From contig JBBELK010000001.1 of NCBI GenBank assembly GCA_037783545.1, positions 2,170,001 to 2,234,000 of the forward strand: a stretch of DNA of 64,000 nt, written 5' to 3'. Positions 42,902 to 54,357 of this stretch are shown here, in pieces. Made by a program: the position numbers and the translations under genes. Every line of letters begins with the position of its first letter. Within the stretch, counting starts at the first letter, position 1. Source of the DNA: Henricia sp. BOLD:AAB3569. Its lineage: Eukaryota; Echinodermata; Asteroidea; Spinulosida; Echinasteridae. The notes under the pieces were generated by a model. The model saw only the letters and a program-made list of their open reading frames with translations, had not been told where the DNA came from and searched no databases.

Positions 42902-45900
42902 ATGTTACGATGGCTTCGCAGGCGATGGCGACGCTGGTTGCTGCTCTGCGGTCTGGCTGCCGTGATGGTCTTAGGTCTACACAACTTCGCCGTGGGACTT
43001 CAAGGGGACGAGGAAATTGACGCGGAATTTTCGCCTGGTGATCGGGATCATATGGACGGTCTCTCGCCAGCGGCAGCTAACATGGTGTTTCGGTATGTAA
43101 ACTATAAACAGAAAAAAACTATCGGGGCGTAGGGGGTATGGTACAGAGGACATCATCTATACCATAATGGTTTATATCAGTTAGTCCAAAATGTGACGTA
43201 ATGATGGCTCTGAACATTGCGAAGCCCAAGTCTCAATAGAGGACTAAAGCGAAAACGTCACCCTTTGTGTGTTGCAAAGGTTACTGGGTCTATACAGTGA
43301 AACTTGTATATAGTGGCCACCCTCGGGACCATAAAAATACTGGCCACTATAAACAGGTGGCCATTCTATAAAGGTTGCATTAACATTATATACACATGGC
43401 ATTTAGGACCAAAGGTGGGTGGCCACTATAAACAGGTGGTCTCTTTATCAGGGTGGCCTTAATAGAAGGTTTGATTGTACTGAATCCAGTGAAATGTTTC
43501 CCGGCGCTTTCATCATCATCATCTTCATTCCCCATCCACTGATACAGTACGTTGGGTGCTCGGGATCGTTTCTATGAGCGAGAATCCTCCTTTTTTCCTG
43601 CATTTCTCGTTGAAGTTGAAACTTTGATAGTCTATAGTGATCTCAGAGTAGTTTTTCCAGGGATCTCGGGAATAAGGTCGTCTATTAGTGCAGAAAAGAA
43701 CTTGTTTCTGAAGAGCTGAATTAGGAAGTCTGGTAATATGTGCTATGAACTTTAGGTGTTGAATTTGGCTGAATGTTCTTATTGGTCCAGTACGGGTGAT
43801 TCGAAATATGTCCTTTTTTGTTAATCTGAAACGCCAGTCCACATTTTCATCATCAGTCGCAGATTGACTTCTTTGCAGATTTCTCTGGCCACGGTTGCCT
43901 CCACGTCCATAGGGTAAGACATTAACTCTTTGAAATCCATTTCGGACAAGTTTTCTAAGGAGGTTCGTCCATGTTGTCTCCAGCTTAGATAGGTGGAAGG
44001 CATTAAGGTTGTATGCTTGGGTACTGTAGTGTAGGTAAGACGACTATGGACACAGACAATTAAAAATTAAAAATTAAAAAATGCCATGGACGTTTCAGAT
44101 TACCAGCAATTGTTTAGACCCAGTTACCCTGGCAACTGACGTCATACTTTAGTAGTCTATCGTCCATTGCAAAAGCACAAAGAAGCAGCTTGGTGAATTT
44201 TAATATGGACCCATCACTTCCAACATGTGTATTTACATCGACTCCTCAATCACGCGGAAGCTTAAAATTAAATCGTATCCTCTGAGTCACTTCTAATGAA
44301 ATGTAAACTGCTGCTTTGGAATGTGCCAGATAATTTTTGTGTATCAGTATCTAGCCTCGTATTCACAACGAGACTTTGGACCCATAGGCCTACGCAATCT
44401 GCAGACACCTGCATGGTTTCTGCATTTAATGGAACCGATTGAGGGCACACGATTACCTTCCGCGTGAATGAAGTTTAGACCGTATCGAATAGCTTCCATC
44501 TTGTGCAACTTTTGTTGTTTAAATTGGTCAACAATGCAAGGGGTCGTCCACGGTTGTCAGGGGACACCAGGGGTTCGAAGGCTGCATCGGACTTGACATA
44601 CACTGTGAAATGTTGATATTTTATGGTATACTACCAGAAAAAATGTTGATAAGTAGTAAGCCTGTGTGATTAGTGTGATTAATCGATATTAATCGATATT
44701 AATCGATGGCTGATGTGCATTACTACCATCGATTGTAGCACAGTGCATAGTAGCGCGATTATAATCGAGCTGCAAACACGATGTACAATGCCGTATTTCT
44801 GGCGGAGGGAGGGAGGTCTTGAAAAACACTTACTCTCTGTAGAATGTGACAATGTTCAGAACTTTGGACGGCCCCGGCCCTAAGGCCCTAAGGCCATTTA
44901 TCAAATTTTGGTGAGGGATTTATTTCATTATTCATTATTTAATCAAGGAAAAATACAACCTTCACACATACACGAACTGCCATTTAGAAACTGATTATTA
45001 AGGCTCTAAAGTCATCCAGAAATAGTTTGGTGCCAGTATCAATTCCATTCAGTTAAACCGGGTAGCTTGTGTTTGAAGGAACAAGTTGAGATAATTAACA
45101 AAATCATGGGAAATGACAAAGGAGATGTCTGGTTATATTTGAATATAAACACAAAAGCTGCAAAACACTGATCGCGACTGCACAACTCAACTGAAATGGA
45201 AAGTTTTCACTTGGGAGTAGTTTGCATCTGATTTTTCCCCTTTTTTTGCAAAATAATGAAATTTTGGCATAATGAAATGTGTTGGTGCGGGTCAAAATCA
45301 CATGCGGGCGCTGACGAGAAACTAGTAATACATGGTTGGTTAAAAGTTTAACCAAGTTGGTTAAAAATGTTAACCAACGTTCTGAGAGTGTACTAGTATA
45401 GGCCTAATCTAATTTGATTGGCCTAAGCACAAAATGTGCAACCATGCATGTCCTTACGGAACAATGAATGTTTATTTGTCGCCATACAGCATGTAAAACT
45501 AGCCAAGGTCATCGCAAAGCTAGCTATGTACTCCATGGAGGAGAGGAGAATCCTCCATGGTTCTCCCAAGGCAGAACAAATCAAGGATCTGATTATTGTT
45601 TTGAAAAATGAATCCATAAGAAACTAGTGCTATAACTGCGTGAGCCAAGTTCAACAGAAGCGCCACTGTATATAAGATTTGTGCCCAATCCTGTGGAAAA
45701 TCATGGAGGAAGGAAACAACTTCCTCCACGGGAAAATTAACGTCTAGCTGGGAAGGAAATTGTTTGTAATCACGCAACCTTGAACCTACATACCCTTGTG
45801 TATATTAGAACATGCCAGCCTTGTGGAGGTTAATTTGCTTGGATGTGAAAAAAAGTTCAGACACTAGGCGAGGTTTTCTTTTTTTTTTACTACAAGCTGA

Positions 45901-48625
45901 AAAATGGTTTGTGTGTTTTGGTGTCGTGATGAGTTTACCAGATCTACTTGCAAACACTGTTGATGTTGGTTTTTGCTTAGGAATGCACGCGAATTTAAAT
46001 TTAGGGGATAGCCTGCCGTATTACCGTGGCCGAGTGGTTTGGGTCATTGACTTGCAATCATAGGTGAAAACTTGGGGTTGCGGGTTCGAACCTCCCCCCG
46101 GCTGCGGTATACCTGTGCCCTTGATCAAGGCACTCAACCACACTTGCTCCATCCTTCGGAAGGGATGTAGAGCCGTTGGTCCCGTGTGTAACGGTAACGC
46201 ACTTTAAAGATCCAAGAGCATTCTTTCGTGAAGAGCAAGGGGATTCCCCGGTGTCTCTGACCATTTCTAATTATTCATGGGGTTTCCTCACGCTTGCGAG
46301 TGACAGTGCAATGGGCACTTTTGAGGAATCCTGGGTATGAATACCAGAAAGAAATAATAATATTAATACGAATAATAATTTTTCAGTGAGAGATAAAAAA
46401 GAGAAGTACAAAGACAAGGGGTATTCTCTCACTTTGAAGAAACATGCCTTAGAAACGAAGGACATCGTCTTAAACAGGTGCAACTCGTACGTTATTGAGA
46501 ACAACTTGAGAAAGTTGTATTAAGAACAACTTGAGAAATGTGACCCACTGAAAAGTGGATACGAACTTCTCCATGCATGCGTGTGGGGGTTCCCCTACAT
46601 TTAAAACTGCATGAGCATTTCTTTATCTTCTCTTACGAATCTTCAAAACACGTCGACACGAGCCAACATCTGTTGATCATCTAGGACCGACATTTGTCTG
46701 AAAATGTCGGATGGTGCTGACGCCACTCCAGACAACGTCCAACATCATCTGACAAGTGACAAGTTGGGCCATGTATATAGCTATCGCCCAACTTTGTTGA
46801 AGCTTGTTGGGTGAAATGGACCAATAGTGGAGTAGAACGCATGTCATGTAAAGGCAACAGCCAGCCGCAGTTGAGATATTTTGGATCGTGTTGGGTCGTG
46901 TTGACGACCGCATCCACGCAACGCCCAATAATTTCCAACTTTTTGTTGGTCCTTGTTGGTCGACAGATGTTGGCTCGTGTAGACGGGCCTTTTAAATATG
47001 AGCTAGGGAGTCTTTTGAGGAATCCTTGCTTACTGTAAACATGTCAATTTTTTGGCAGGACAACATGTCGGTCCAGTTTGATTGTTTACTAAATTTTTAG
47101 AGATGATGACCCAGGGACCGCCGGGGTGAAGTAATTCCATACAGGTGAAAACAGATACCCATGGGTTTGGATGGGGAATCTGCAGGACGCAGTGAAAAAT
47201 TCCGGTGATACAACTTCTCTTTCAACAATAACATTTACATTATACGTTTTATTTTGATTCCTACGATGCAGAAAGAGCCTGCAGGCATTCCCAGAGAAAG
47301 ACGGAAAGATGGATACTGTGAAAAGGCCCGCTGAGCTAAATGGCCTCATCAGTCCTCCAAACCTCGTCAAAGGTCATGACCTCCGACTCCAACAACAACC
47401 ACCACAGGAGCCGAAGTTCAAGATCTACGTGTACGATCTCCCAGCTCGCTTCAACACCAACCTGACCGAATGTGTGCAGAACCATTCCGATGGTTGTTAT
47501 AAAATGGGTGAATTTGGAATGGGTCCGGAACTCCGACGTCACGATTACCTCACTTACAGAGACACTGCCCAGATCTCCTTAGAGGTCATAGTTCACGAGA
47601 AGATGCTCAAAAGCCGGTTTAGGACCTTAGATGCAAACAAGGCCGATGCATTTTACATACCTTTTTACGCGGGTTTGGCGTGCACGTGCAGGACAAATAT
47701 GGGCCAGGATTTGACAGAACTTTACGCGGAATTGTGGCGTCATCTCGCGAAAACTTCCCCGTATTTTGGGGACTCCGGAGTGCCCCCAAGACCTCATTTT
47801 ATGACGCTGGGGGAAATAGAGCGCGAGTTCTGGACGAGTGGTTGCCCGTTTCTTCGCGATGCTGAACGGACGCAAGGAATCACGTTTATAGGCGTGGAGG
47901 AAGAGGTAAACGAGGAACTTAAGAAATATTTTAAGAGGACGAGGCGGCGGATGATCGTGGCGCCGTACCCCAGCTACGGTCACTTCGATTCAAGTTATTC
48001 ACAGTCTCTCGGCGTCCAAAAGCAAGCAGAGTATCCCAGTGACGTCAGGAAAACTACGAGGGACGTACGCGTGTTTATGGCAGTCGGGAGCCGGAAGGCA
48101 CACGACTTGCGCGTCATACTGAAACGCCACATGACTGGTACATCACAGCGTTACTCTAAGTTCACGGCCTCTTCCAGTAAGAGTAGACGATACGCCGTCT
48201 GGTATAGCACGCCGGAATGCCGCCGCGATATGCAACTCCCCATAGTAGACTGGATGAGACATTCCGTATTTTGCCTCCAACCTCCGGGCGATTCCCTAAC
48301 GCGAAAAGCCTTCTACGATGCAGTTATGGCAGGCTGCATACCCGTGACTTTCAAACCGAAGAAGTCTTCGGTCAGCGTGGCCTACCCGTTCCAGGATCGC
48401 CTAGACTACCCGCGTTTCTCTGTTAACATCCCGATGGACGACGTGCTTTCGGGATCCGTTCGGGTGTTGGAACGACTCCGAATAATTCCCGAGTCCCGGA
48501 TCGCGAACATGCAGCAGAGGCTCGCCGAAGCAGCGCCCAAGTTGCAGTACTCCTTCCCACCCACGTCTGAAGACAAAGACGCATTTAGTATGATCGTGGG
48601 TGAAATTAAGACAATTGCAGCATAA
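42902..48625 (+). CDS. GT47 exostosin-family glycosyltransferase, type II membrane protein (514 aa, 2 exons)
   Basis: Exons 42902-43092 and 47272-48625. The first ends in phase 2 (CG|GTATGT) and the second starts after ACGATGCAG with one base, restoring an Arg codon. Residues 1-11 are basic (MLRWLRRRWRR), 12-31 form a hydrophobic anchor, then an acidic stem. The GT47 domain begins with KIYVYDLP (114-121) and shows DAFYIPFYAG, and FCLQPPGDSLTRKAFYDA (397 on) leading to AGCIPV, the family's donor-side motif. The wording PPGDS-x-TRK is typical of plant MUR3-like GT47 enzymes and of some marine animal proteins; animal EXT1/2 have a different form there. There is no second (GT64) domain, so it is not a full exostosin. 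Expected place: Golgi lumen, adding a sugar to a glycan. Donor and acceptor are unknown. Confidence 0.9.
43293..43479. mobile_element. MITE, TATAGTGGCCACC family, copy 3 (in GT47 intron)
   Basis: Begins TACAGTGAAACTTGTATATA then GTGGCCACCCTCGG, ends GGTGGCCTTAATAGAAGG then TTTGATTGTA. The interior repeats GGCCACTATAAACAGGTGG twice. 187 bases. Confidence 0.7.
43530..44010 (-). mobile_element. Decayed LINE, C-terminal part of the reverse transcriptase protein
   Basis: On the minus strand one frame gives LETTWTNLLRKLVRNGF-like sequence and then WRFRLTKKDIFRITRTGPIR, IQHLKFIAHITRLPNSALQK and QVLF, with YSRDPWKNY further on. This is the tail of a LINE protein family common in marine invertebrates (QHLKY-x-AHV-x-RL-x-N-x-x-LQKQ-x-LF). 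Parts lie in different frames, so it is an old, frameshifted copy. In the GT47 intron, opposite to the gene. Confidence 0.7.
44476..45470. mobile_element. Split MITE, TAGACCGTATCGAATAGC family
   Basis: The left half (TAGACCGTATCGAATAGCTT ... GGTCAACAATGCAAG, 44476 to about 44526) and a piece at about 45424-45470 (AAGCACAAAATGTGCAACCA then TGCATGTCCTTACGGAACAA) together cover most of the compact element at 26203-26353. About 900 bases, including another MITE (44528-44876), lie between. The right end is not preserved. Confidence 0.5.
44528..44876. mobile_element. MITE, GTCAACATTTTCAC family, copy 3
   Basis: Starts GGGGTCGTCCACGGTTGTCA and ends GTTCAGAACTTTGGACGGCCCC; the interior keeps GAAATGTTGATATTTTATGG and GGAGGGAGGGAGGTCTTGAA as in 1365-1563. 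It contains a TTAATCGATATTAATCGATA tandem. Confidence 0.55.
45471..46017. other. GT47 intron, no feature recognised
   Basis: Open frames on both strands around 45430-45780 (63 and 85 residues) lack familiar motifs. CCATGGAGGAGAGGAGAATC facing GATT/CTCCATGG makes a short local hairpin near 45531-45562. Confidence 0.35.
46018..46379 (+). mobile_element. tRNA-derived SINE (family 1, tail A), complete
   Basis: ACCGTGGCCGAGTGGTTTGG (A box) and TTGCGGGTTCGAACC (B box) form the tRNA head. The body runs CTTGATCAAGGCACTCAACC, CCTTCGGAAGGGATGTAGAG, GGTAACGCACTTTAAAGATC, GAGCAAGGGGATTCCCCGGT; the tail is GAGGAATCCTGGGTATGAAT with an AAT/AATA-rich end. This is the best reference copy in the window. It lies in the GT47 intron in the gene's direction. 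Confidence 0.85.
46652..46987. mobile_element. MITE, ACACGAGCCAACATCTGTTG ends
   Basis: Left ACACGAGCCAACATCTGTTG and right CGACAGATGTTGGCTCGTGT are inverted, and inner GTTGGGC/GCCCAAC motifs recur. About 335 bases, in the GT47 intron. No coding. Confidence 0.7.
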
Positions 48626-49818
48626 ATACCATCAGATTGTAAATCTGATTCAATGGGTTTTATTTATTTATGCCATTTATTTGAGAAAAAAACCCGGATA
48701 CCGGATAGTTGGTGGGTTGAAATGGGAAAACAACAGACCTTATTCACAAAAAGCAATTTCCAGTCTTCTCCTCAGTGTATCGGTTCTGTGAAATGCACAG
48801 GCCTATACTGCAGATAAACCCTATATTCATGCGTTGGAACGGTTCAATTATATCGTGTCCCCTGAATCAGTTCTATGGAATGCACAACGGTCGATTGGAA
48901 AGGTGCCAGTTACGTAACCGTTCCAAATCTCGCTCTGAAGACGAGGATTGGAACGGATAACAGTCCAGCACCTTTCAAATCAGCATTGAACTCTTAAGAC
49001 CTGATTCAGGAGGCCCGATTGAACCTTTTTAACGCGTAAATATGATTTATTGGGTTGGTGCATGCCACACCATGCGGTCCAACCTTTGACACCTTACCTT
49101 AACTGTTTCAGTGACACGATTGAAATGATTTGTTCCCTTAGTGTGCAAATGGGATCCCTCAATTATAACGCATAAGGTAGGTCCGTTCAGGGATGTGATT
49201 TTTCAGGTTTTTCCCCTGAAATCAGGGTTTTGAAGCCAACAAACATGACCCCTGTGAATCGTGTGAATCCCACGCCGTAATGGCTTTACGCTGCGCGCTC
49301 GCAATTTCAGGTTTTTTTCTTCAAACATCCAATCACATTCCTGTCCGTTAAAAGTATGTCCGTTCTTTATATGATCAGACATTTTTTTTTTGACTTGCTT
49401 TATCTTACAAAAAAGGCAGCAAATGCATTGAGTACTGTTTATTGGTAACTGCACACTGGATAATACCGCAGGTCATTTTTGGAAAATTTCCCGGATGCAT
49501 GTGATTAGGATAGATTACTATCAGGAGGATTGAGGCGCTGCTATCGGTCGAGATCACGTTCAAGTTGTCAATATTGATATGACACTTGACGAATGAAACT
49601 GACCATGCAGCGTCCAAAAAGTGGAAGTTCCATGACCGTGCTTTGCAGCGAATAGTTGCACATGTGCTGTGTTCATAAAAGGTACTTTCAAAGTCCGTGA
49701 TTCTCAGCAATTTTAAAACATTTAGTTTATTTTAGCGAAAAACACCATATACTTTGTATTTCAGACTTCGGCAACCCTGTAAAAAACGCCGTTTTATAGT
49801 GACCGTTTTTGCCTTGCC
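48626..49818. other. 3' side of GT47, no further gene recognised
   Basis: Contains the presumed GT47 3' UTR (TTTTATTTATTTATG near 48658). A palindromic part at about 48837-48958 pairs TTGGAACGGTT and AACGGTCGATTGGAAAGGTG with CGTTCCAAATC/GATTGGAACG-like stretches. Nothing coding recognised. Confidence 0.4.
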
Positions 49819-50044
49819 TAGACTTGCCCAAGTCTGACTTCCCGTGTTTGGTCTGTACTGCGCAGCGTACAGCGCACCCTCTGGACTAGTGGCATGTCAA
49901 ATCTCTTTTCTTGTGTCTCGCAGACCTTCCGAGACAGAAAAAACGGAAGAAAAGAGATTAGACAGGTAACCAGTCCAGAGCAGGGCGCGCTGTACGCTGC
50001 GCATTACAGACCAAACACGGGAAGTCAGACTTTGGCAAGTCTAC
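49819..50044. mobile_element. Foldback element, AGACTTGCCCAAGTCTGACT arms
   Basis: AGACTTGCCCAAGTCTGACTT then CCCGTGTTTGGTCTGTA pair with TACAGACCAAACACGGG then AAGTCAGACTTTGGCAAGTCT; GCGCAGCGTACAGCGC also pairs with GCGCTGTACGCTGCGC. Arms about 90 bases. Non-coding. Confidence 0.8.
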
Positions 50045-50347
50045 ACCTTGAATTATTGGTGAACTGGTAATAATTCGAAATATTAACATTAATTGTTCGA
50101 TAACTAAACGTTGGTCGATTTTTTTTCATTTGAAAGCGAATAACTTTTATGTTTCTAGAAAAATATCAATTCAAAAAACCTTTTATTTTTCGAGGTGTCA
50201 CACCCAAAACGCACGGACAATATATCTTTCAAACAGTATAGTTTAAACATAGTATACTTGCAATGTACTTTGGGCCATCGGAATGAAAGTCATAGAATAC
50301 CGTCCGGAAGATTTCAAAAACACAATTTTTCATTATTTTGTAAAACT

Positions 50348-50538
50348 GGGGCCGTATTCATAAAACACACTTAACTTAAGTGCAATACTTACACTTAACT
50401 TTTAAGGGATTCCCTTAACTAAGTGATATACCTTAAGTGATATTAAAAAAACACTTAAGTGTAATCCTGAAAATTTCCCACATTTAAGGGAATCCCTTAG
50501 CCAAGTTGCACTTAAGTGTGTTTTATGAATACGGCCCC
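50348..50538. mobile_element. MITE, GGGGCCGTATTCATAAAACA ends
   Basis: GGGGCCGTATTCATAAAACA then CACTTAA pairs with TTAAGTGTG then TTTTATGAATACGGCCCC; the inner half pairs AAGGGATTCCCTTA with TAAGGGAATCCCTT. 191 bases, non-coding. Confidence 0.85.
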
Positions 50539-50934
50539 AGGTGCCCGAGGGGTACATAGACAATGTATGTGCTGCCCCCATAGGCTATAAGGACACGAGT
50601 GAGACACGACTCGGATTAATCAGATCAATCGCCAAATACCAATCAATTCATATAAAAACCTCTTACGGTTTCTTTAGTATTCTATTTACGATTTGGTTTC
50701 ATTATTTTTCTTTCATATTGATCATAAAGTGGACGAAATTTGGGAAATCGGGACTTTTCTTACGTTTTCGTCTTCAGATCGTTTTCACGTCTGCCATCAT
50801 TGCATGACAGGCAGACACCGATGAGACGTAATTTTTCATTGGCCAAAATTCGATGTCGCGATGGCAACAGCCAATCAGATGACGGAATACATACGTGTAC
50901 AGAACGTCCGAAGATTGCCGAAGTGAGATCGGGG

Positions 50935-51048
50935 GCGCGTTCAATAGCACAATACATACGTACGCGGTATGGGTATTTTCCTACACCGTTGAAGGTATTG
51001 TCGGTATGCATACGTATTGCGCTATTATATTGAACGCGCCCTGGGACT
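50935..51048. mobile_element. MITE, GGGCGCGTTCAATA ends
   Basis: GGCGCGTTCAATAGCACAAT then ACATACGTACGC pairs with GCATACGTATTGCGC and TATTATATTGAACGCGCC. About 112 bases with a short centre. Inside the 50273-52250 segment. Confidence 0.75.
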
Positions 51049-52217
51049 TCAGTCGGATTTGCAGTCTCGCGCGGCCGGCTACACCGAAACACGAACAGTG
51101 AAATTGTGTGTCAGCACTTGGATCTCCATCCTCTTGCAACAGTGCCCCTTTAACGCACTCCCTAACTCCTGCGTACAGTGGCCCTGTTGAAAAAGGCCCC
51201 ATTTGGCGGTGGGACTAGCGACAGAAATCTTGTCGCCTCTGCTGGACCAATCAGGACGCTTGCAGTGCATTGTAGCACGATTGCAGGTAGACTGGTTCCC
51301 TTGTCCACATATTTACTTCCCCTCCGTCTTGACTTCCTACAACACGTGTACAAATTGCCACGTGCATCATGATTTTGAGCGTATTTTTGGTTGACGCGCA
51401 TCGATTGCGCCGTATTTCGAACAACACGCGCGTGTTTGGAACATGTTCCAGCGTGTGCGTGCGCGTACTTTATGGCGTTTAATACGCAGTAGCCTTTTTT
51501 CCTACGAAGATGGCGTCTGTGAACGTGATCAATAGCGAGAGCAGCGTAGTGCACATGGACAGGGGACCAGTCTAGATTGCAGGCAGGCATTCAAATGTAA
51601 CGCGCGCAAATTGTAAACACCGTGCATGCATGTGATACATGTACTCGGTAATGCTGGCCGTTGTCCGCGTCGGTGATTGGCTGCTATTTAAAGCATATTG
51701 GGGAATCCGTTCCATTACATTCGTCAGCATGCATCCCTGTTATTAATTTGAAAAACTGCGGAGTAAATAAGGTTCGTCGTTTGAAAGTTTGGTAGGAATA
51801 GGACAGTCATAAGGAACGAAACCCAATACAATTTCTGGAAAGTATAGAAATTGTTTCTTTTCGGCATAACATGACCGAATTGATTAAATTACATCAAAAT
51901 GACTCGGGCGTGAGTTGGCTCAAGACAACAGCCGGCTCGCTCCACAGATTTGCGTGTATATCCTCAGGGTATTGTAACGTCGCTTCGCAGAGTGGAAATT
52001 CCCTGAGATCTCAGGATGTTGGATCTCGCGCTGAAGACTATCGTCTGCCGTCTGATTTCGAAAAATCTGGTTGATTGGTCGGAATTTCTCGGTTTGGCGC
52101 CATATATATCGATTTCTTTCATGAACAAGTACGTTGAAGTTCCAATTTTTTTGAAATAATGAAAAATGTTTGAATAATGAAAAATTTCGGCGGCGGCCAT
52201 TTGGTCATGCGGGCGGA
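51049..52217. other. CG-rich stretch, no gene recognised
   Basis: Bases about 51060-51620 are CG-rich with many palindromic CGCG and ACGCGC motifs, like a promoter region. Antisense and sense open frames overlap (the longest, 142 residues, on the minus strand at 51162-51590) but show no known motif. ATGACCGAATTGATTAAATT at 51871 opens a 67-codon frame that I cannot assign. A first exon of an unseen gene is possible. Confidence 0.35.
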
Positions 52218-52250
52218 GGACGGTATTCTATGACTTTCATTCCGATGGCC

Positions 52251-52535
52251 TTGGTTTTATACTTTCTCTCAGCTCGGCGGGTCATTAACTTTAGGGAGCT
52301 TTACTGGATGTGCCATGACGTCTTGTTCTTTGTACTAAATTTGGATGTAGACACTTTTGGGTGTACATGTACATGTATAGACATCGAGTTTTAGTCTTGG
52401 CTGGTTCTTGTATAAAAAAAAAACGTGCATAAAGAAGATGACTGCATGTGAGCTTTATCGCGCTTTAAGTTCGTGCAAGTGGTTATAAAAAGAAAAAGTA
52501 ATATATTATTGCTACATGTAATTGTAACTAAAGAA
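52251..52535. other. Left flank of the tyrosine-recombinase element
   Basis: Unremarkable AT-rich DNA with a TACATGTACATGTA stretch at about 52364. No feature. Confidence 0.4.
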
Positions 52536-52742
52536 GTTTTATTTCCTGCGGTACGCAGTATAGCAGGAAATCTTTGTCTGTACGATACGCACGAGTTGGA
52601 CGGTTGAGAGGTTTTGCACAATAGAGCTGCTTTGAATAGCATGTGGCCTACAGTAGCAGGAGGGCGTGGTTGTTGGGTTGTAGTGGCATTCTAGCCTGAG
52701 ACCACCAAGCTGCTAGGTCGGTTAATTTCGCGCTGCCCAGAC

Positions 52743-53489
52743 ATGGAGACTACAACAGGTTTGCCGGCTTTGATTCAAAACCAGGTCCAAGAGCACATGC
52801 AAGAAGCCCAGGGGCAATTATTGAGCAAACTAGACGAGCTGATAACCGTTAAGTTGAATTCATTTAATCAACAAATTAACGAAAATCAACGGATGTTAAG
52901 CGAAGTCCAAGTAGCAAAAATAGAGCAAATAGGCAATGATAAATACAAATTTAACAAAAGAGGGAACGAGGAACAACACAAGGCAAACGCAAAGATTCAG
53001 GAGAAACTAAAGGAGGCTGACGCTCTACTGAAAGAAGACACAAGAACCCGTCAGATGACTACTAAAGTCCAGGAGAAGATAGAGGAAGGTATGAAACTCG
53101 TAGAGCAGAGACAGAAACTAATCAAGATAGCGGATAGTTCCGAACTTGGGTGGAGAACCGTCGCCGAGTACCAAGCGAACGCAATTGCTGACGATTCAGA
53201 AGACGAAAAGAAGATTTGGAAAGCGGAGTCACGAGCCCAGAAGAAATACAAAGAGAAGAACAAGAGACTGTTTAATTACAAGTGGCCACACCCATATAGC
53301 CCGAGATGGCAGCAAGGACAGATCAGCGGCGCACCGAAACCAGTTCCGAATGCGAGTCCGACGAATCTCACAGCGAAACCAGGCTTGTGTTTCGCATGCG
53401 GCAAGCCGGGGCACTGGCGAGCGGATTGCAGGAGCCTCCAGAAATCGGGAGAGACGGAACATAAGATAAGTGAAATTGTTAAAAATTAG
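52743..53489 (+). CDS. Gag-like protein of the element (248 aa, CCHC knuckle)
   Basis: Begins 15 bases after repeat A1. The first two thirds are rich in Q, E and K and predicted to be helical and coiled (about residues 10-135). A block GWRTVAEYQANAIADDSEDE follows, of a kind I recall from gag-like proteins of DIRS elements in corals and echinoderms, then a basic stretch, and a CCHC knuckle CFACGKPGHWRADC near residue 217-230. Likely role: binding element RNA. Assignment to the element rests on position between its repeats and on the knuckle. Confidence 0.75.
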   Translation: METTTGLPALIQNQVQEHMQEAQGQLLSKLDELITVKLNSFNQQINENQRMLSEVQVAKIEQIGNDKYKFNKRGNEEQHKANAKIQEKLKEADALLKEDTRTRQMTTKVQEKIEEGMKLVEQRQKLIKIADSSELGWRTVAEYQANAIADDSEDEKKIWKAESRAQKKYKEKNKRLFNYKWPHPYSPRWQQGQISGAPKPVPNASPTNLTAKPGLCFACGKPGHWRADCRSLQKSGETEHKISEIVKN

Positions 53490-54357
53490 AATTAACATTA
53501 AACAAGAATCTGGAGTATGAATTCCTAAATGAGGCATTGGTCCCTAACGGCAATTTTCAGCCTGCGGTACAACGTTTAAAAGAGAAAAGGAAAAGTATGA
53601 ATAATAATAATAATAACAAGAAGCAATTGGGACATTGCGTTCCTTAGAAAGAAGCCTGGAAGGGCAGACCGTGAAACGGTACACAGACATCAAGAATGTC
53701 ATGAAAATCATCCTGGAAGGGAGTAAGAAACATGAATTAGCTATGGAAATAAAACGGGGCATAGCTATGAAAATAAGCGATACCTGCAAGGTAAACAATG
53801 CACAGTTACAGCCAGTAGGGGTTCCGAGGAAACGGGACAAGAAAGCAGACGCTCCGAGTAAGAAATCACGATAGTGCAGTGTCAACAGGAAAATTAACAA
53901 AGCAGTATTTGCGAAATCGGACAAAGATTGGAGTTCTTACAGTCCGTTGTGACAGGTTTGCTTGCCTTGAAAACGGTGTACAAAATTTAATTCCAGATGG
54001 TGGTGCTAAGGCACAGCCGGTATTTAGAACAGCCGTGGGACACGGACCATATTGGTGGGTTCCACCACCCGGGTTCATATGAAAACTGTCGATAAACTCG
54101 TACTTGAAAACATAAAGTATCTCGGTCATACCTCTACGGAAATCGGCGCCATTTTGGCTGAAAGTTCATGGAAACGATAGTTTCAGGAGTTTCCTAAAAG
54201 AAACCAGAGAGCTCGGCCTAGAAGTAATGGAAACAAATAATAGAGAGAGGCAAAGGCAATAACGGAATTTCCGGTAAAAGTAGAAGTAAAATGAAAATGA
54301 TTGCATTGAAACTGACATTCTAATATCTTAATTTCAGATCTAGGACTTAGAAGAGCC
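53490..54357 (+). other. Central part of the element between gag-like and recombinase
   Basis: Holds short open segments, including a lysine-rich one at 53635-53874. None resembles reverse transcriptase, RNase H or a methyltransferase-like domain to my eye. An AAT run lies at about 53599. Confidence 0.5.

Larger units (their letters stand above)
50273..52250. repeat. 1978-base segment bounded by a perfect 33-base inverted pair
   Basis: Bases 50273-50305 (GGCCATCGGAATGAAAGTCA then TAGAATACCGTCC) are the exact reverse complement of 52218-52250. TTG lies directly outside each end, which could be a 3-base target duplication. Between them are two smaller foldbacks and a CG-rich stretch (50900-51720), but no transposase that I can recognise. 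It may be a non-autonomous DNA transposon that took up other sequence, or a host segment with an inverted pair. Confidence 0.6.

Noticed and set aside
51162-51590. 142-codon minus-strand open frame in a CG-rich region
   Set aside because: Low-complexity composition typical of CG-rich DNA; overlapping frames on the other strand are of similar length.
53635-53874. Reverse transcriptase fragment in the recombinase element
   Set aside because: The lysine-rich segment has none of the RT motifs such as a YxDD-type core.
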